64,000 bases of DNA from an uncultured Lachnospiraceae bacterium (GTDB lineage Bacteria > Bacillota > Clostridia > Lachnospirales > Lachnospiraceae): the NCBI GenBank assembly GCA_949948735.1, contig CATLGV010000003.1, forward strand, positions 1 to 64,000. Reading direction: 5' to 3'. Under the pieces are notes generated by a model. The model was not told the DNA's origin, searched no databases, and saw only the letters and a program-made list of their open reading frames with translations. Numbering within the stretch: position 1 is the stretch's first letter; the number at the start of each line of letters is the position of its first letter. Positions 45,358 to 53,882 of the stretch are shown piece by piece. Both the position numbers and the translations under genes were made by a program.

Positions 45358-46401
45358 TCATCGCCCGTCGTTATTATCATACCGGGTTACATCTCTTTTT
45401 CGCAGACGCGTATCCAGCGCTTCCCTGATTTGAGGCATCATTTTATGGATATACCTGATTCTATTCATCGTGCTTCGCACCTCAGAAACACCCAGCTCTC
45501 TTTCCGCCTCGTCCATGCATTTTCCCAAAGCCCTCTGGATATTGTACTCCAGCCACTCAACCCAGGTATATGCCACGCCTGCGACGTCGCCGTACCCCCG
45601 GAAACAATTATCATATGCTTCCAAATATCCGTCAAAGAAAGCAAGCATCCTGTCAACATCCAGCTTGCAAGTAACAATCCCTGACCACTGCAATGCCAGC
45701 TGCGTGACATGCGATACGGGATTGCCATAGTCCAGGCATTCCAAATCAATCATCCACGGGTTTCCATTGTCCCACATGATATTCTTAGGGTCCATATCTT
45801 CATTGGATAGACACTGCACCGCCGGCAATGACGCCCTTGCTTTGTTCAATTCGCCTTCGACGTAAACAAGAAGCTCTTCGTTCTCTTCTAATAAAGGGGC
45901 AATCCCGGCGTTTTGCTCTTTTGCCTTCAGCACATACCCCCGCCAGTCTGTATGACTTGTCTGGGGCGTTTGCTGTTCAATATTCCCAGGGGCAATTGCA
46001 TGGACTTTTCCAAGAATGCTTCCGGCCTTAAAACACATGTCCTTTGAAATCTGATTCCAATCGGCAATTTTTCCCTCCTGCCACCTGAATACATAAAAAT
46101 ACTGGTCGTCAAGCTTCTGCATCTTATGGCCGCCAATGACCATAGCCGGCACAATGGGAATACCGCTGTTCTCAAGTATGCCCTCTATTTTTTCCGCTCT
46201 TGCGTAATTCTCGAACACATGCGGCCTTTTCATAATCTCTGCGTTTAAATGCTTCACCGCGTATACGCCGCTGTCCGTTCTTACTTTGTACATTCTGTGC
46301 ATCAGACCGCCGGATACAGGCTCAACAGCTGCAATTATTTTCCCCAGGCCGCACATGCGCGCTAATCCCGCCAGCAAATCTTCTGTCGTCTTTTCGTTCA
46401 T
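45358..46401 (-). CDS. Phosphotransferase of the aminoglycoside/choline-kinase-like family
   Basis: A 347-residue kinase-like protein. The N-lobe has AVKHLNAEIM with the ATP-binding Lys. The catalytic loop reads SNEDMDPKNIMWD, in place of the usual HGDLHPGN, and IDLECLDYGNP supplies the metal-binding acid. The family phosphorylates small molecules such as choline, homoserine, fructosamine or antibiotics. The loss of the loop His and weak similarity to resistance enzymes mean a metabolic or unknown substrate is likely; resistance should not be assumed. Confidence 0.85.
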   Translation of the reverse strand: MNEKTTEDLLAGLARMCGLGKIIAAVEPVSGGLMHRMYKVRTDSGVYAVKHLNAEIMKRPHVFENYARAEKIEGILENSGIPIVPAMVIGGHKMQKLDDQYFYVFRWQEGKIADWNQISKDMCFKAGSILGKVHAIAPGNIEQQTPQTSHTDWRGYVLKAKEQNAGIAPLLEENEELLVYVEGELNKARASLPAVQCLSNEDMDPKNIMWDNGNPWMIDLECLDYGNPVSHVTQLALQWSGIVTCKLDVDRMLAFFDGYLEAYDNCFRGYGDVAGVAYTWVEWLEYNIQRALGKCMDEAERELGVSEVRSTMNRIRYIHKMMPQIREALDTRLRKRDVTRYDNNDGR

Positions 46402-46443
46402 TATATTACTCCTATGCCTGACAAAGGTGTGCTCCTTTATGAA

Positions 46444-46938
46444 TTAAGGGTTCGCCGCCCGGATAACGCCGCACCCGATCTTTGCGCCGGAATTCCCTGC
46501 CGGCTGCGTCATAAAATCATCAGCCATCGCATGAATCACCACGCTGCGGCCTATGATATCCGATATCAGAAACCTCTTGTCGTAAAACGCAAGCCACGCA
46601 TAGCCCTGATTCCCCATCAGGGGCGGCATATCGCCAGTATGGAGCGGATGCGGCGCAGGCTCCTTCGCGTAATGGCTGCCGGTACGGTCAAAGGGCTGCG
46701 TACAGTCCCCGTTTTCATGGATGTGCATTCCGTAAAAATTGGAGGATCCGACCGTGGCGATATTGGGCAGCCCGAAAATCTCCGCCTCCACCAGACAGCC
46801 CCCGTAGGGCGTCTCAAAAAACCGGACGGTCCCGCTAAGCTGCGGATAATCCTCATTTCCCTTAATCCACGCCGCCGCTTCGGGCGCTCCTCTCCTTAAG
46901 GTCTCACCAAAAAGCATTGCCGGTGTAAACTCTGTCAT
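46444..46938 (-). CDS. Cu/Zn superoxide dismutase family protein
   Basis: A 164-residue protein of the SodC family. All metal-site residues have counterparts: MHIHENGDC (two Cu His), GSHY (bridging His), HPLHTGDM (Zn His and Asp) and VVIHAMADD (last Cu His). The two disulfide Cys are in ENGDC and IGCGVI. Unlike most bacterial SodC it has no signal peptide, so it should be cytoplasmic. That is unusual for an anaerobe and may mean a different metal or role. It is flanked by unrelated genes. Confidence 0.85.
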   Translation of the reverse strand: MTEFTPAMLFGETLRRGAPEAAAWIKGNEDYPQLSGTVRFFETPYGGCLVEAEIFGLPNIATVGSSNFYGMHIHENGDCTQPFDRTGSHYAKEPAPHPLHTGDMPPLMGNQGYAWLAFYDKRFLISDIIGRSVVIHAMADDFMTQPAGNSGAKIGCGVIRAANP

Positions 46939-47040
46939 TGTCTCTCTCCACTCATATTTATTCTATCAATATAATATGCAGATTGATTATTCACGGTTTC
47001 CCGGCCTTCCGCCAAATGCCTTTATCAGTGTTTCAATGTA

Positions 47041-47751
47041 CTAATATCTTGTCATAATGTAATTGCCCGCTCCCGGCAGGCTTGCTATCGGTATCTCTCT
47101 TCCCCAGTGAATGGATGAATTGTAATTCCCCTCCGCTACAATAACGGAGTCCTCTCTTACCTCCAGTACGATAACAGAGTGCGTATCCCCGTTCACCCGC
47201 AGAATATCCCCGACCCGGATATTGGTATAGTCATAATGCACCGTTGCGCGGACGTCCCCAAACGCCGCGTCGCTCAGCGCAAACGCAAAGCCTGCGCAGC
47301 CAAAGCCGCCTATGTAGTGTCCGCCCTTCCACGGCACGTAATCCGCATTGGTCCAGGACATCCCTTCCGGAAATACCGCCTTCTGCGCAATCAGTATCTG
47401 ATATACTTCCTTCTCGCGTGCCGCCGTATCGGATACCGCGTTTTCCGTGGCCGCGGCAGCAGGGCTGAGTCCTATGCCCTGAATATAGAAGGTTTCTCCA
47501 TTCAGGTCAATCCGGAAATACCCGTTGCTGGTCACGCCCGTAACCTTCACCGGCAGATCCGCCGCTACCTCGGGCAGCACGACCGTACTGTCATCGGCAT
47601 CCGCCAGAATAACCGTCTGGTCATTGGTATACAGGACCGCGTCTGCCTCTGTCACCGTGTATTCCGCCGCCAGCACAGGCATTCCCATCAGCATCACGGC
47701 CAGAACCAATCCCGCAAAATATTTCAGCTTCCCCATCCTACACTTTCTCAT
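47041..47751 (-). CDS. Secreted SH3-like plus papain-fold hydrolase-like protein
   Basis: A 236-residue exported protein. The signal peptide (KYFAGLVLAVMLMGMPVLAAE) is followed by an SH3b-like region (about 30-95). The C-terminal domain contains GGFGCAGFAFAL, then YTNIRVGDILRVNGDTHSVIVLEV and VAEGNYNSSIHWGRE, the Cys, His and polar third residue of NlpC/P60- or CHAP-type cell-wall peptidases. Precise family membership is not certain. The start at 47751 lies ten bases after AAGGAG; an ATG at 47760 is possible but too close. Confidence 0.7.
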   Translation of the reverse strand: MRKCRMGKLKYFAGLVLAVMLMGMPVLAAEYTVTEADAVLYTNDQTVILADADDSTVVLPEVAADLPVKVTGVTSNGYFRIDLNGETFYIQGIGLSPAAAATENAVSDTAAREKEVYQILIAQKAVFPEGMSWTNADYVPWKGGHYIGGFGCAGFAFALSDAAFGDVRATVHYDYTNIRVGDILRVNGDTHSVIVLEVREDSVIVAEGNYNSSIHWGREIPIASLPGAGNYIMTRY

Positions 47752-47781
47752 CTCATCCATTCTCCTTTTTGATTTGTCCTT

Positions 47782-48312
47782 TTATCTGTCGTCCGCACTC
47801 TCCGCGTTAAACGGAAGAAATGCCTTTTGGATGCTGCCGTAATGGAGAAATATCCCCTGTTCGGCAAACGCCTTTATCTCGCCGATTGTCGCAAGCATGC
47901 ACCCCGCGGTCTCCGCCTCCTGCAGCCGCACCTCTTTCTCGTCAAAATCCGCGATAAACCGGTATACATCCACGAAATAGTTGTCTCCCTCTCCGGGATT
48001 CTCCCGCTTGTATGTAAAGAGATAGCCGCCGTCCCAGGCGGATACGTCAAGCCCCGTCTCCTCGCGAATCTCGCGGCGCACGGCCTCCTCGGAGGACTCT
48101 CCCGCCATGACTCCGCCGCCCGGCACCTCCCACCACCCGGGCGCCCACGCCTTGGTCATCACACGCTTTGTAATCAGAAACCTGCCGTCCGGACGCCCAA
48201 GCACGCCAAGCACCGTCAGGTGATATTCGCCCTCTCCAAGACGCCAGTCATTGCGCTTCATCGTACGCCCTGTCCTGCGTTTATCCGCATCATAAATATC
48301 CCACAGCTCCAT
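47782..48312 (-). CDS. NUDIX hydrolase
   Basis: A 176-residue hydrolase of nucleoside-diphosphate-linked compounds. The Nudix box is in GGGVMAGESSEEAVRREIREETGL. The N-terminal MELWDIYDADKRRTGRT with YHLTVLGVLGRPDGRFLITKR resembles isopentenyl-diphosphate isomerase-like or YfcD-type NUDIX proteins, so the substrate is open. The ATG at 48312 follows GGGGGAT. It is 30 bp upstream of the secreted SH3 protein gene. Confidence 0.93.
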   Translation of the reverse strand: MELWDIYDADKRRTGRTMKRNDWRLGEGEYHLTVLGVLGRPDGRFLITKRVMTKAWAPGWWEVPGGGVMAGESSEEAVRREIREETGLDVSAWDGGYLFTYKRENPGEGDNYFVDVYRFIADFDEKEVRLQEAETAGCMLATIGEIKAFAEQGIFLHYGSIQKAFLPFNAESADDR

Positions 48313-48395
48313 ATTATCCCCCATTTGACCGCAATACGCTGAAAAATGCTCCTTCGCGCTCCGGCCCCTTTCCGAAATTTGTCTGATTCTATCCT

Positions 48396-48620
48396 TTAGG
48401 CTTTTATCTTTACGGAAAAGCCCTCATAAATTCCAACCGGAACCGCTTCTCCAAAAGAATACTCTTCCATACTATCCTTTTCAAAATTATATACGGTTAC
48501 CGCTTCTTTTTTGTAATCCGCCGCCCAGTATTCCCTGACGCCGGCCGTACGGTATTTGAATAATTTCCTAACTTTATTATAACCGACAGGCGGCGCAATT
48601 ACAACGGCTAAAAAACGCAA
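48396..48620 (-). pseudogene. C-terminal fragment of an Uma2-family (DUF820) protein
   Basis: From about residue 15 onward the frame reads like the end of a Uma2-family restriction-endonuclease-like protein: VRKLFKYRTAGVREYWAADYKKEAVTVYNFEKD. The catalytic first part is absent, and the sequence upstream is the promoter region of the GH43 gene, not coding. It is best read as a remnant that lost its N-terminal two thirds. Confidence 0.7.
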
Positions 48621-48641
48621 TTATTACGACCAAAAATTGTA

Positions 48642-48670
48642 TTGACACCGCCTCCCTTTGGGCATACACT
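48642..48670 (+). promoter_or_regulatory. Promoter of the GH43 gene
   Basis: TTGACA (48642-48647), a 17-bp spacer and TACACT (48665-48670). AGGAGG lies about 20 bp downstream before the ATG at 48703. No obvious operator palindrome was seen. Confidence 0.75.
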
Positions 48671-48702
48671 TTTCATAATATTTCAAAACAGGAGGCACTG
48701 CC

Positions 48703-50238
48703 ATGACTTATACCAACCCGATTCTTCCGGGATTCCATCCCGATCCCAGCATCTGCCGCACAGACGACGGCTTTTTTCTGGTAACCAGCAGCTTTGAGTA
48801 TTTCCCGGGCATCCCGCTCTTTCACAGTGCGGATCTGGTACACTGGGAACAAATCGGCCACGTGCTTACCAGAGACACGCAGGTAACGCTCGCGCACGGC
48901 GCGCCGAACTGTCTGGGCATCTATGCGCCCACCATCCGGTACCATGACGGCGTCTTCTACTGTATCGTCACCAACGTCGGCGGAGACCACAGCGGCAATT
49001 TCTTCGTATGGACGGACAATCCTTACGGCGAATGGTCCGATCCGGTATGGCTTCCGTTTGAGGGAATCGACCCCTCGCTCCTCTTTGACGACGACGGCAA
49101 AATATATTACAGCGGCACCGACAAGGGCATTTACATCGCGGAAATCCGCCTTGACGACAGGCATCGCTTTACAGCCGCCGGCGAAAAGCACTACGTCTGG
49201 AACGGCTCCGGCGGAAACAATCCCGAAGGGCCGCACCTGTACAAGATAAACGATATGTATTATCTGATGATTGCAGAGGGCGGAACGGAATACTGCCACA
49301 TGGAGACCATCGCCAGAAGCCGGGACATCTACGGCCCCTATGAAGCCTGTCCCCGCAATCCCATCCTGACCAACCGCAGCACGGAGCTTCCGATCAAGGC
49401 GGCAGGCCATGCCGACCTTGTGGAGGACGCGGCGGGAAACTGGTGGGCTGTGTGCCTTGGAATCCGTCCGCTCGGCTACCCGTTCCGCCACAATCTCGGG
49501 CGCGAGACCATGCTCGCCCCCGTTGTCTGGAGGGACGGATGGCCTGTTATCGGGGAAGACGGCCATATCACACAAACTGTATCCACCGCGCTGCTTCCCG
49601 ACAGAAATCCGGACTTTCAAAGCCGCTTCTATATCCCCGGAAGCAGCGTGACGGATTTGTTTGACACCGCTCAAATGCATCTCTCATGGAATACGATTTA
49701 TAACCCTCTGCAGGAATGCTTCAGCTTCACGCCGGACGGCCTGATACTGCACGGTAATCACTGCGGCATCTCCGAGGACAGCCGCAAGGCGCTGCTTTGC
49801 AGGCGTCAGGAGCATTTTGACTTTACCGCGGAGGTCTCCTTTTGTATGAAAGGGACGGCGGAGGGCGATGAGGCCGGCTTGTCCATATATATGAACAACC
49901 GCCATCATTACGAGGCCGCGCTTCTTATAAAGAACGGCAGGCGGCAGCTGGTTTTAAGACGTCAAATCGGTTCCCTCACCGCGATTGAACAGGCCGTCGA
50001 TTATGAATCGGACTCCGTAACGCTGCGCCTGTGCGGTTCACGGGAGACCTACGCCTTTTCCCGCCTCACACCACAGGGCAGCCCTGTTCCTGTCGGAAGC
50101 GGTGAAGCGCAGTATCTGACGACCGAAGCCGGCGGCTGCTTTACGGGAAATTATATCGCACTCTATGCGTCCTGCGGCGAAGCGTCCAGGGGAAACGATG
50201 TCATTTTCAGCCGGTTTTCCTATTTGCCGCTGCACTGA
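48703..50238 (+). CDS. Glycoside hydrolase family 43 protein (beta-xylosidase/arabinofuranosidase type)
   Basis: Cleaves xylo- or arabino-oligosaccharides. The 511 residues have no signal peptide, so the enzyme is cytoplasmic. The five-bladed propeller has the base Asp14 in FHPDPSI, a second Asp in FEGIDPSLLFDD, and the acid Glu in NNPEGPHLYKI. A C-terminal concanavalin-like beta-sandwich (about 320-510) is typical of GH43 beta-xylosidases. It is one of few plus-strand genes and has its own promoter. Its end overlaps the convergent fur gene by 19 bp. The nearest GH neighbour is the GH3 gene at 18069. Confidence 0.93.
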   Translation: MTYTNPILPGFHPDPSICRTDDGFFLVTSSFEYFPGIPLFHSADLVHWEQIGHVLTRDTQVTLAHGAPNCLGIYAPTIRYHDGVFYCIVTNVGGDHSGNFFVWTDNPYGEWSDPVWLPFEGIDPSLLFDDDGKIYYSGTDKGIYIAEIRLDDRHRFTAAGEKHYVWNGSGGNNPEGPHLYKINDMYYLMIAEGGTEYCHMETIARSRDIYGPYEACPRNPILTNRSTELPIKAAGHADLVEDAAGNWWAVCLGIRPLGYPFRHNLGRETMLAPVVWRDGWPVIGEDGHITQTVSTALLPDRNPDFQSRFYIPGSSVTDLFDTAQMHLSWNTIYNPLQECFSFTPDGLILHGNHCGISEDSRKALLCRRQEHFDFTAEVSFCMKGTAEGDEAGLSIYMNNRHHYEAALLIKNGRRQLVLRRQIGSLTAIEQAVDYESDSVTLRLCGSRETYAFSRLTPQGSPVPVGSGEAQYLTTEAGGCFTGNYIALYASCGEASRGNDVIFSRFSYLPLH

Positions 50239-50627
50239 CTGCACAGACCCATCAAAACAGAACCGGCGCATTCCAGCGAAAACTTGTGATGCTCGTAGAG
50301 ATGCGCGGTAAGCTCCTCCATAAAGTGGCATTCCATATGCAGGACCTTTCCACACGCCCTGCACTGCATATGTATATGCTCGTGGCACCGCGCATGCGGT
50401 TTGGCACATTGATAACGGCAGAACTCGTCTTCTGCCGTTTTATAACGCATCAGCTCGCCGCTGTCCGTCAGCTTATCCAGATTCCTGTATATGGTGGTCA
50501 GGCTCACCTGAAGCCCCATTCCGCACATATATTCATGGATGTCGTAGGCTGTAAAGCTATGCTCTCTGTGACGCTCCAGATACGCCATTATCGCGTCCTT
50601 ATTTTTTGTACGATAATTCTTCTGCAT
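50220..50627 (-). CDS. Fur-family transcriptional regulator
   Basis: A metal- or peroxide-sensing repressor of 135 residues. The winged helix covers about 10-75 (YRTKNKDAIMAYLERHREHS; SLTTIYRNLDKLTDSG). The dimer domain has HEHIHMQCRACGKVLHMECHF, with the CxxC zinc site, and CSQCSGK closing the second pair. Four Cys and many His favour a Zur/Fur role, but Fur, Zur and PerR cannot be separated from sequence alone. Its neighbour, the peroxide pair at 52201-54446, makes PerR worth testing. The start at 50627 follows GGAG; it overlaps the glycosylase gene by 29 bp. Confidence 0.92.
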   Translation of the reverse strand: MQKNYRTKNKDAIMAYLERHREHSFTAYDIHEYMCGMGLQVSLTTIYRNLDKLTDSGELMRYKTAEDEFCRYQCAKPHARCHEHIHMQCRACGKVLHMECHFMEELTAHLYEHHKFSLECAGSVLMGLCSQCSGK

Positions 50628-51144
50628 ATATTTGTATCTCCGTTTTCCATACATCCGTCAGCTTCTCAAGACTCCACGCCGCATTGGCCGGGCTCGTGGA
50701 AGGAAGCTTTATCAGCCGGGGCGCGCCTTCGCCCGCACACAAAGCTTTACAGTAGCGCGTAAAAAGCTCATACGCCTTCCCGCCGTTTACAAAGACCGCA
50801 CGGATGTCCGCCTTATCCAAAATGACACGCATGTCGTTTGCCCTTGCATTCCGGATAGAGCTGTCCGAGGAACCCACAATGTCACACGATGCGATCACAT
50901 CCCATAATGCCACGTGCCTTCGCAAAAGCAGACGCTTTTTCTCCTCAACGGTCTCCGGTATCCGCTCCTCAAGCGCCGCCGCAAGCACTTTCCAGAACCG
51001 GTTCTTCGGATGCCCGTAATAAAACTGCTGCTCTCTGGACTTTACAGAGGGCATGGAGCCTAAAATAAGTATCCTGGCATGTTCGTCATATACCGGACCG
51101 AAGGAATGCGTCACATGCTCATATTCGTATCTCTGCCGCTGCAT
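50599..51144 (-). CDS. DNA-deoxyinosine glycosylase
   Basis: A 181-residue enzyme of the uracil-DNA-glycosylase superfamily that removes hypoxanthine from deaminated adenine. The signature is RILILGSMPSVKSREQQF, followed by YYGHPKNRFWKVL; the C-terminal TSPANAAWSLEKL is the family end motif. The ATG at 51144 follows the conserved leader AAAGGAGC; a longer frame to 51477 overlaps the epimerase gene and is not real. Its last 29 bp overlap the fur gene, so the two are translationally coupled. Confidence 0.9.
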   Translation of the reverse strand: MQRQRYEYEHVTHSFGPVYDEHARILILGSMPSVKSREQQFYYGHPKNRFWKVLAAALEERIPETVEEKKRLLLRRHVALWDVIASCDIVGSSDSSIRNARANDMRVILDKADIRAVFVNGGKAYELFTRYCKALCAGEGAPRLIKLPSTSPANAAWSLEKLTDVWKTEIQIYAEELSYKK

Positions 51145-51182
51145 TTTTATCCGTGCTCCTTTCATAGGCTGCGGGCTTTGGC
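51145..51182 (-). repeat. Short leader repeat before the deoxyinosine glycosylase gene (copy B)
   Basis: On the minus strand GGCAGCCAAAG...GCAGCC followed by TATGAAAGGAGCA, matching copy A (33236-33277) along nearly the whole length. The two flank unrelated genes. Confidence 0.45.
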
Positions 51183-51187
51183 TGCCA

Positions 51188-52081
51188 CTATACGGCCGCA
51201 ATGCGGTACGCGCATGCCCATGACGCGCCCGCCTCAACGCTGTTTGTATAAGGCCGCTCCTCGAGCGTCCCCGCATAGCCCTTACTGTCGCAGATGCCCC
51301 ACCACGGTTCGATGCAGACATAGCCTGCGCGGCTGTCCGGCATCGACCAGATGCCCCACACGGGACAATCCGCCTCCAGCCGCACATACTCCTTTTGATT
51401 CCGGTCCAGCAGCGCCGCCGCAGTGATGCCCTCACCGGCAAAGCACAGCGCATCATGGTCAAAGATACCCTCCACAATCGGAAAAACGCCGTTTTCCAGA
51501 GAAATCTCCCGCTTATTCCCTGTCAAAAGCCCATCCGGCACGCCGATTTCCGTAGAGGCTGCGCCCCCTCTTCCCTCTGTGCCGTAAAGCTTCACGAAGC
51601 ATTCCGTGCGCGCCTTCTGCGCCCCGTCCTTTAGCGGGCAGGCAAACGCAGGATGGCCGCCGAAGGAAAAATACAGGGTCTTATCACCCTTGTTTATCAC
51701 GCGCACCGTCTCGGAGATTCCGTCCGGCTCAAGCGCGTATTCTGCCTCCAGCCTAAACGCAAAGGGGAACTTTGCCAGCGTGTCCGAATTGCTCTCCAGT
51801 GCAAAGACAATGCGGTCCGCTTCCCGCTGCACCGCCGCAAAATCCATATCGCGCGCAAAGCCGTGCTTATCCATCTCATAGGATTTCCCGTTATAATGAT
51901 ACTGCGCGCCCTCAAGCTTCCCGATAAAGGGAAACAGAATCGGGGAGGTCTTTCCCCAGAATGCAGGGTCAGCCTCCCACATATATTCCCGCGCGTCCGC
52001 CTTGCGCACCAGCGACTTCAGCTCCGCGCCAAAGCTTTCTATCTCCGCCTTCATCCGTTCGTTCTCCAGTTGATACCTCAT
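51188..52081 (-). CDS. Aldose 1-epimerase family protein
   Basis: Interconverts anomers of aldoses such as galactose. The 297 residues follow the galactose-mutarotase-like beta-sandwich. Family segments are ESFGAELKSL near the N-terminus, DKHGFARDMDF with the catalytic-type His, FSFGGHPAFACPL and EPWWGICDSKGYAG. The start at 52081 has GGAGCGAGGG upstream. It lies 44 bp upstream of the glycosylase gene and follows the thioredoxin-reductase-like gene. Confidence 0.9.
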   Translation of the reverse strand: MRYQLENERMKAEIESFGAELKSLVRKADAREYMWEADPAFWGKTSPILFPFIGKLEGAQYHYNGKSYEMDKHGFARDMDFAAVQREADRIVFALESNSDTLAKFPFAFRLEAEYALEPDGISETVRVINKGDKTLYFSFGGHPAFACPLKDGAQKARTECFVKLYGTEGRGGAASTEIGVPDGLLTGNKREISLENGVFPIVEGIFDHDALCFAGEGITAAALLDRNQKEYVRLEADCPVWGIWSMPDSRAGYVCIEPWWGICDSKGYAGTLEERPYTNSVEAGASWACAYRIAAV

Positions 52082-52200
52082 CCGCACCCTCGCTCCTTTC
52101 ACAAGCCTTCAAAAACGCAGGCTTTCTGTGACTATTCTATCACAGCGCCGCGCATTTTTCTATCCCTATTTCGACCTGTGCCGGAGCGGTTTTCTTTGCG

Positions 52201-53865
52201 TTACAGCCCTTCGACCGCCTCCAGAATCTCCTCAATACCCTTTTTGCCAAACAGCACCTTTTCTCCCTTGTCGATAATCAGGCAGGGCACCGCCATAATC
52301 TGATATTTCTCCTTTATTTCCGGAAACTTTGACAAATCATACATTTCCGCGTCAATGCCGTCCGATACGGACGCGATTTTCTGAGTCGCCATTACCACCT
52401 CGGGACAGTTTGTGCAGGACAGGGTCGCCATCACCTGCAGCAAATGGCGCCCCTCTATCGCCTTAATCCGCTCCACAACGCGTTCGCCGAGCTTCTGCCC
52501 CGGCCCTGCGGCATTATAAAGCGCTATGATAAACGAATTAAACTCATGCCCTCCCGGCACGCTGTAATAGCGGATGCCGCTGCTGCCGCTCTCCGTACAG
52601 ATTTCCAGAAACGGCTCTCCGGTCTCCTCCAGATTCTCGAACGCCAGCTCCAGTCTGTCATGCATTCCCTTCAGCTCGTCTGCGAAGCGCTCAAGCTCCC
52701 CGGAAGCGCCGGTTCCGTTCAGGTACGCCCTGACAATTACCTTGCGTGCGAAGCGGTCAAACACGCACAAAAGCTGCTCCCGCATCTCGGCGGTAATAAA
52801 TCCCTCCTCCGCTCCGTCTCCGGCTGCTGCCGCCGCATGCGCTGTTTCCGGCGCTCTGGACTTTACGGCCGTCTCCGGCTGCTGCGCCCTGGGCAGCCTG
52901 AGACGCTCCCTGCACTCGGACACATATTTTTCGAGGGAGGTCGCCGCCGTCGCGCCGTCCGACACAGAGGTCACCACCTGACGCAGATTTTTGATACACA
53001 CATCTCCCGCCGCATATACGCCTTCCAGGCTGGTCGCCTGATTCTGGTTTGTCACGACATACCCCTGCTCATTGAGCACAATCTTATCCCTGACAATCTC
53101 CGTAGCGGGCGCATAGCCCACAAACACAAAAATACCGATGTTCCCGCCGTCCTCGGCCCTGTACTCCGTGATCTCTCCGGTCTTGTTATCCCGTATCCTG
53201 GCATACTCCACCACGGTGCCGCCGCCGGCCTCAATAAGCTCTGTCTGAAACCGTACCGAAATCTGCGGGTAATTTTTCAGCTGCTCCGACACGCCCGCCG
53301 CGCAGGTAAAATCCTCGGTAATCACAAGCATCGTGACCTTTTTGGCATATTTGGTCAGAAACATCGACTCTTCTACCGCGGCAAAGCCGCCGCCGACCAC
53401 GAGCACCTCCCGTCCGGTAAAAAACTCACCGTCGCAGGTCGCGCAGTAGGCAACGCCTCTCCCCTGAAATTCTTTCTCCCCCGCAAATCCCAGCTTTCTC
53501 GGGCTTGCCCCCAGCGCAAGGAGAATACCGATGGTCTGGTATTCTGCCCCGTCTGCGGTCACCACCCGTTTGATATCCCCGTCCAGCGTAAGCTCCGTGG
53601 CCTCGGCAAGCACAAATTCCGCGCCGAACGCCTCCGCCTGCAGACGCATCCGGTCCGTAAGCGCCTTTCCGCTTGTCTTTTCCACGCCGGGGTAATTTAC
53701 GATTTCCGCCGTGATGGTTATCTGTCCGCCAAACCGTTCCTTCTCCATGACAAGAACACGGTACTTCGCGCGTCCGAGATATATTGCCGCAGAGAGTCCT
53801 GCCGGCCCTCCGCCGACAATGATAACGTCATACAAATCTTTCGTGCGAATTTTTTTCGTATCCAT
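52201..53865 (-). CDS. FAD-dependent peroxiredoxin reductase with C-terminal AhpF-like thioredoxin fold
   Basis: A 554-residue flavoprotein that probably passes electrons from NAD(P)H to the neighbouring AhpC. Residues 1-320 are a thioredoxin-reductase domain: DVIIVGGGPAGLSAA binds FAD, C141-A-T-C144 is the redox pair, and a second GGGFAAVEESMF binds NAD(P)H. After a linker of about 50 residues comes a C-terminal double-thioredoxin-type domain with C484-T-N-C487 (LSCTNCPEVVMA). Classical AhpF has that domain at the N-terminus, so the order is reversed here. The ATG at 53865 follows GGAGG; upstream frames are not family-like. Confidence 0.9.
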   Translation of the reverse strand: MDTKKIRTKDLYDVIIVGGGPAGLSAAIYLGRAKYRVLVMEKERFGGQITITAEIVNYPGVEKTSGKALTDRMRLQAEAFGAEFVLAEATELTLDGDIKRVVTADGAEYQTIGILLALGASPRKLGFAGEKEFQGRGVAYCATCDGEFFTGREVLVVGGGFAAVEESMFLTKYAKKVTMLVITEDFTCAAGVSEQLKNYPQISVRFQTELIEAGGGTVVEYARIRDNKTGEITEYRAEDGGNIGIFVFVGYAPATEIVRDKIVLNEQGYVVTNQNQATSLEGVYAAGDVCIKNLRQVVTSVSDGATAATSLEKYVSECRERLRLPRAQQPETAVKSRAPETAHAAAAAGDGAEEGFITAEMREQLLCVFDRFARKVIVRAYLNGTGASGELERFADELKGMHDRLELAFENLEETGEPFLEICTESGSSGIRYYSVPGGHEFNSFIIALYNAAGPGQKLGERVVERIKAIEGRHLLQVMATLSCTNCPEVVMATQKIASVSDGIDAEMYDLSKFPEIKEKYQIMAVPCLIIDKGEKVLFGKKGIEEILEAVEGL

Positions 53866-53882
53866 ATACGGCATATCCTCCG

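Noticed and set aside
45358..46401. Aminoglycoside resistance gene
   Set aside because: Only the kinase-like fold is shared; the catalytic loop differs and the context is not a resistance island.
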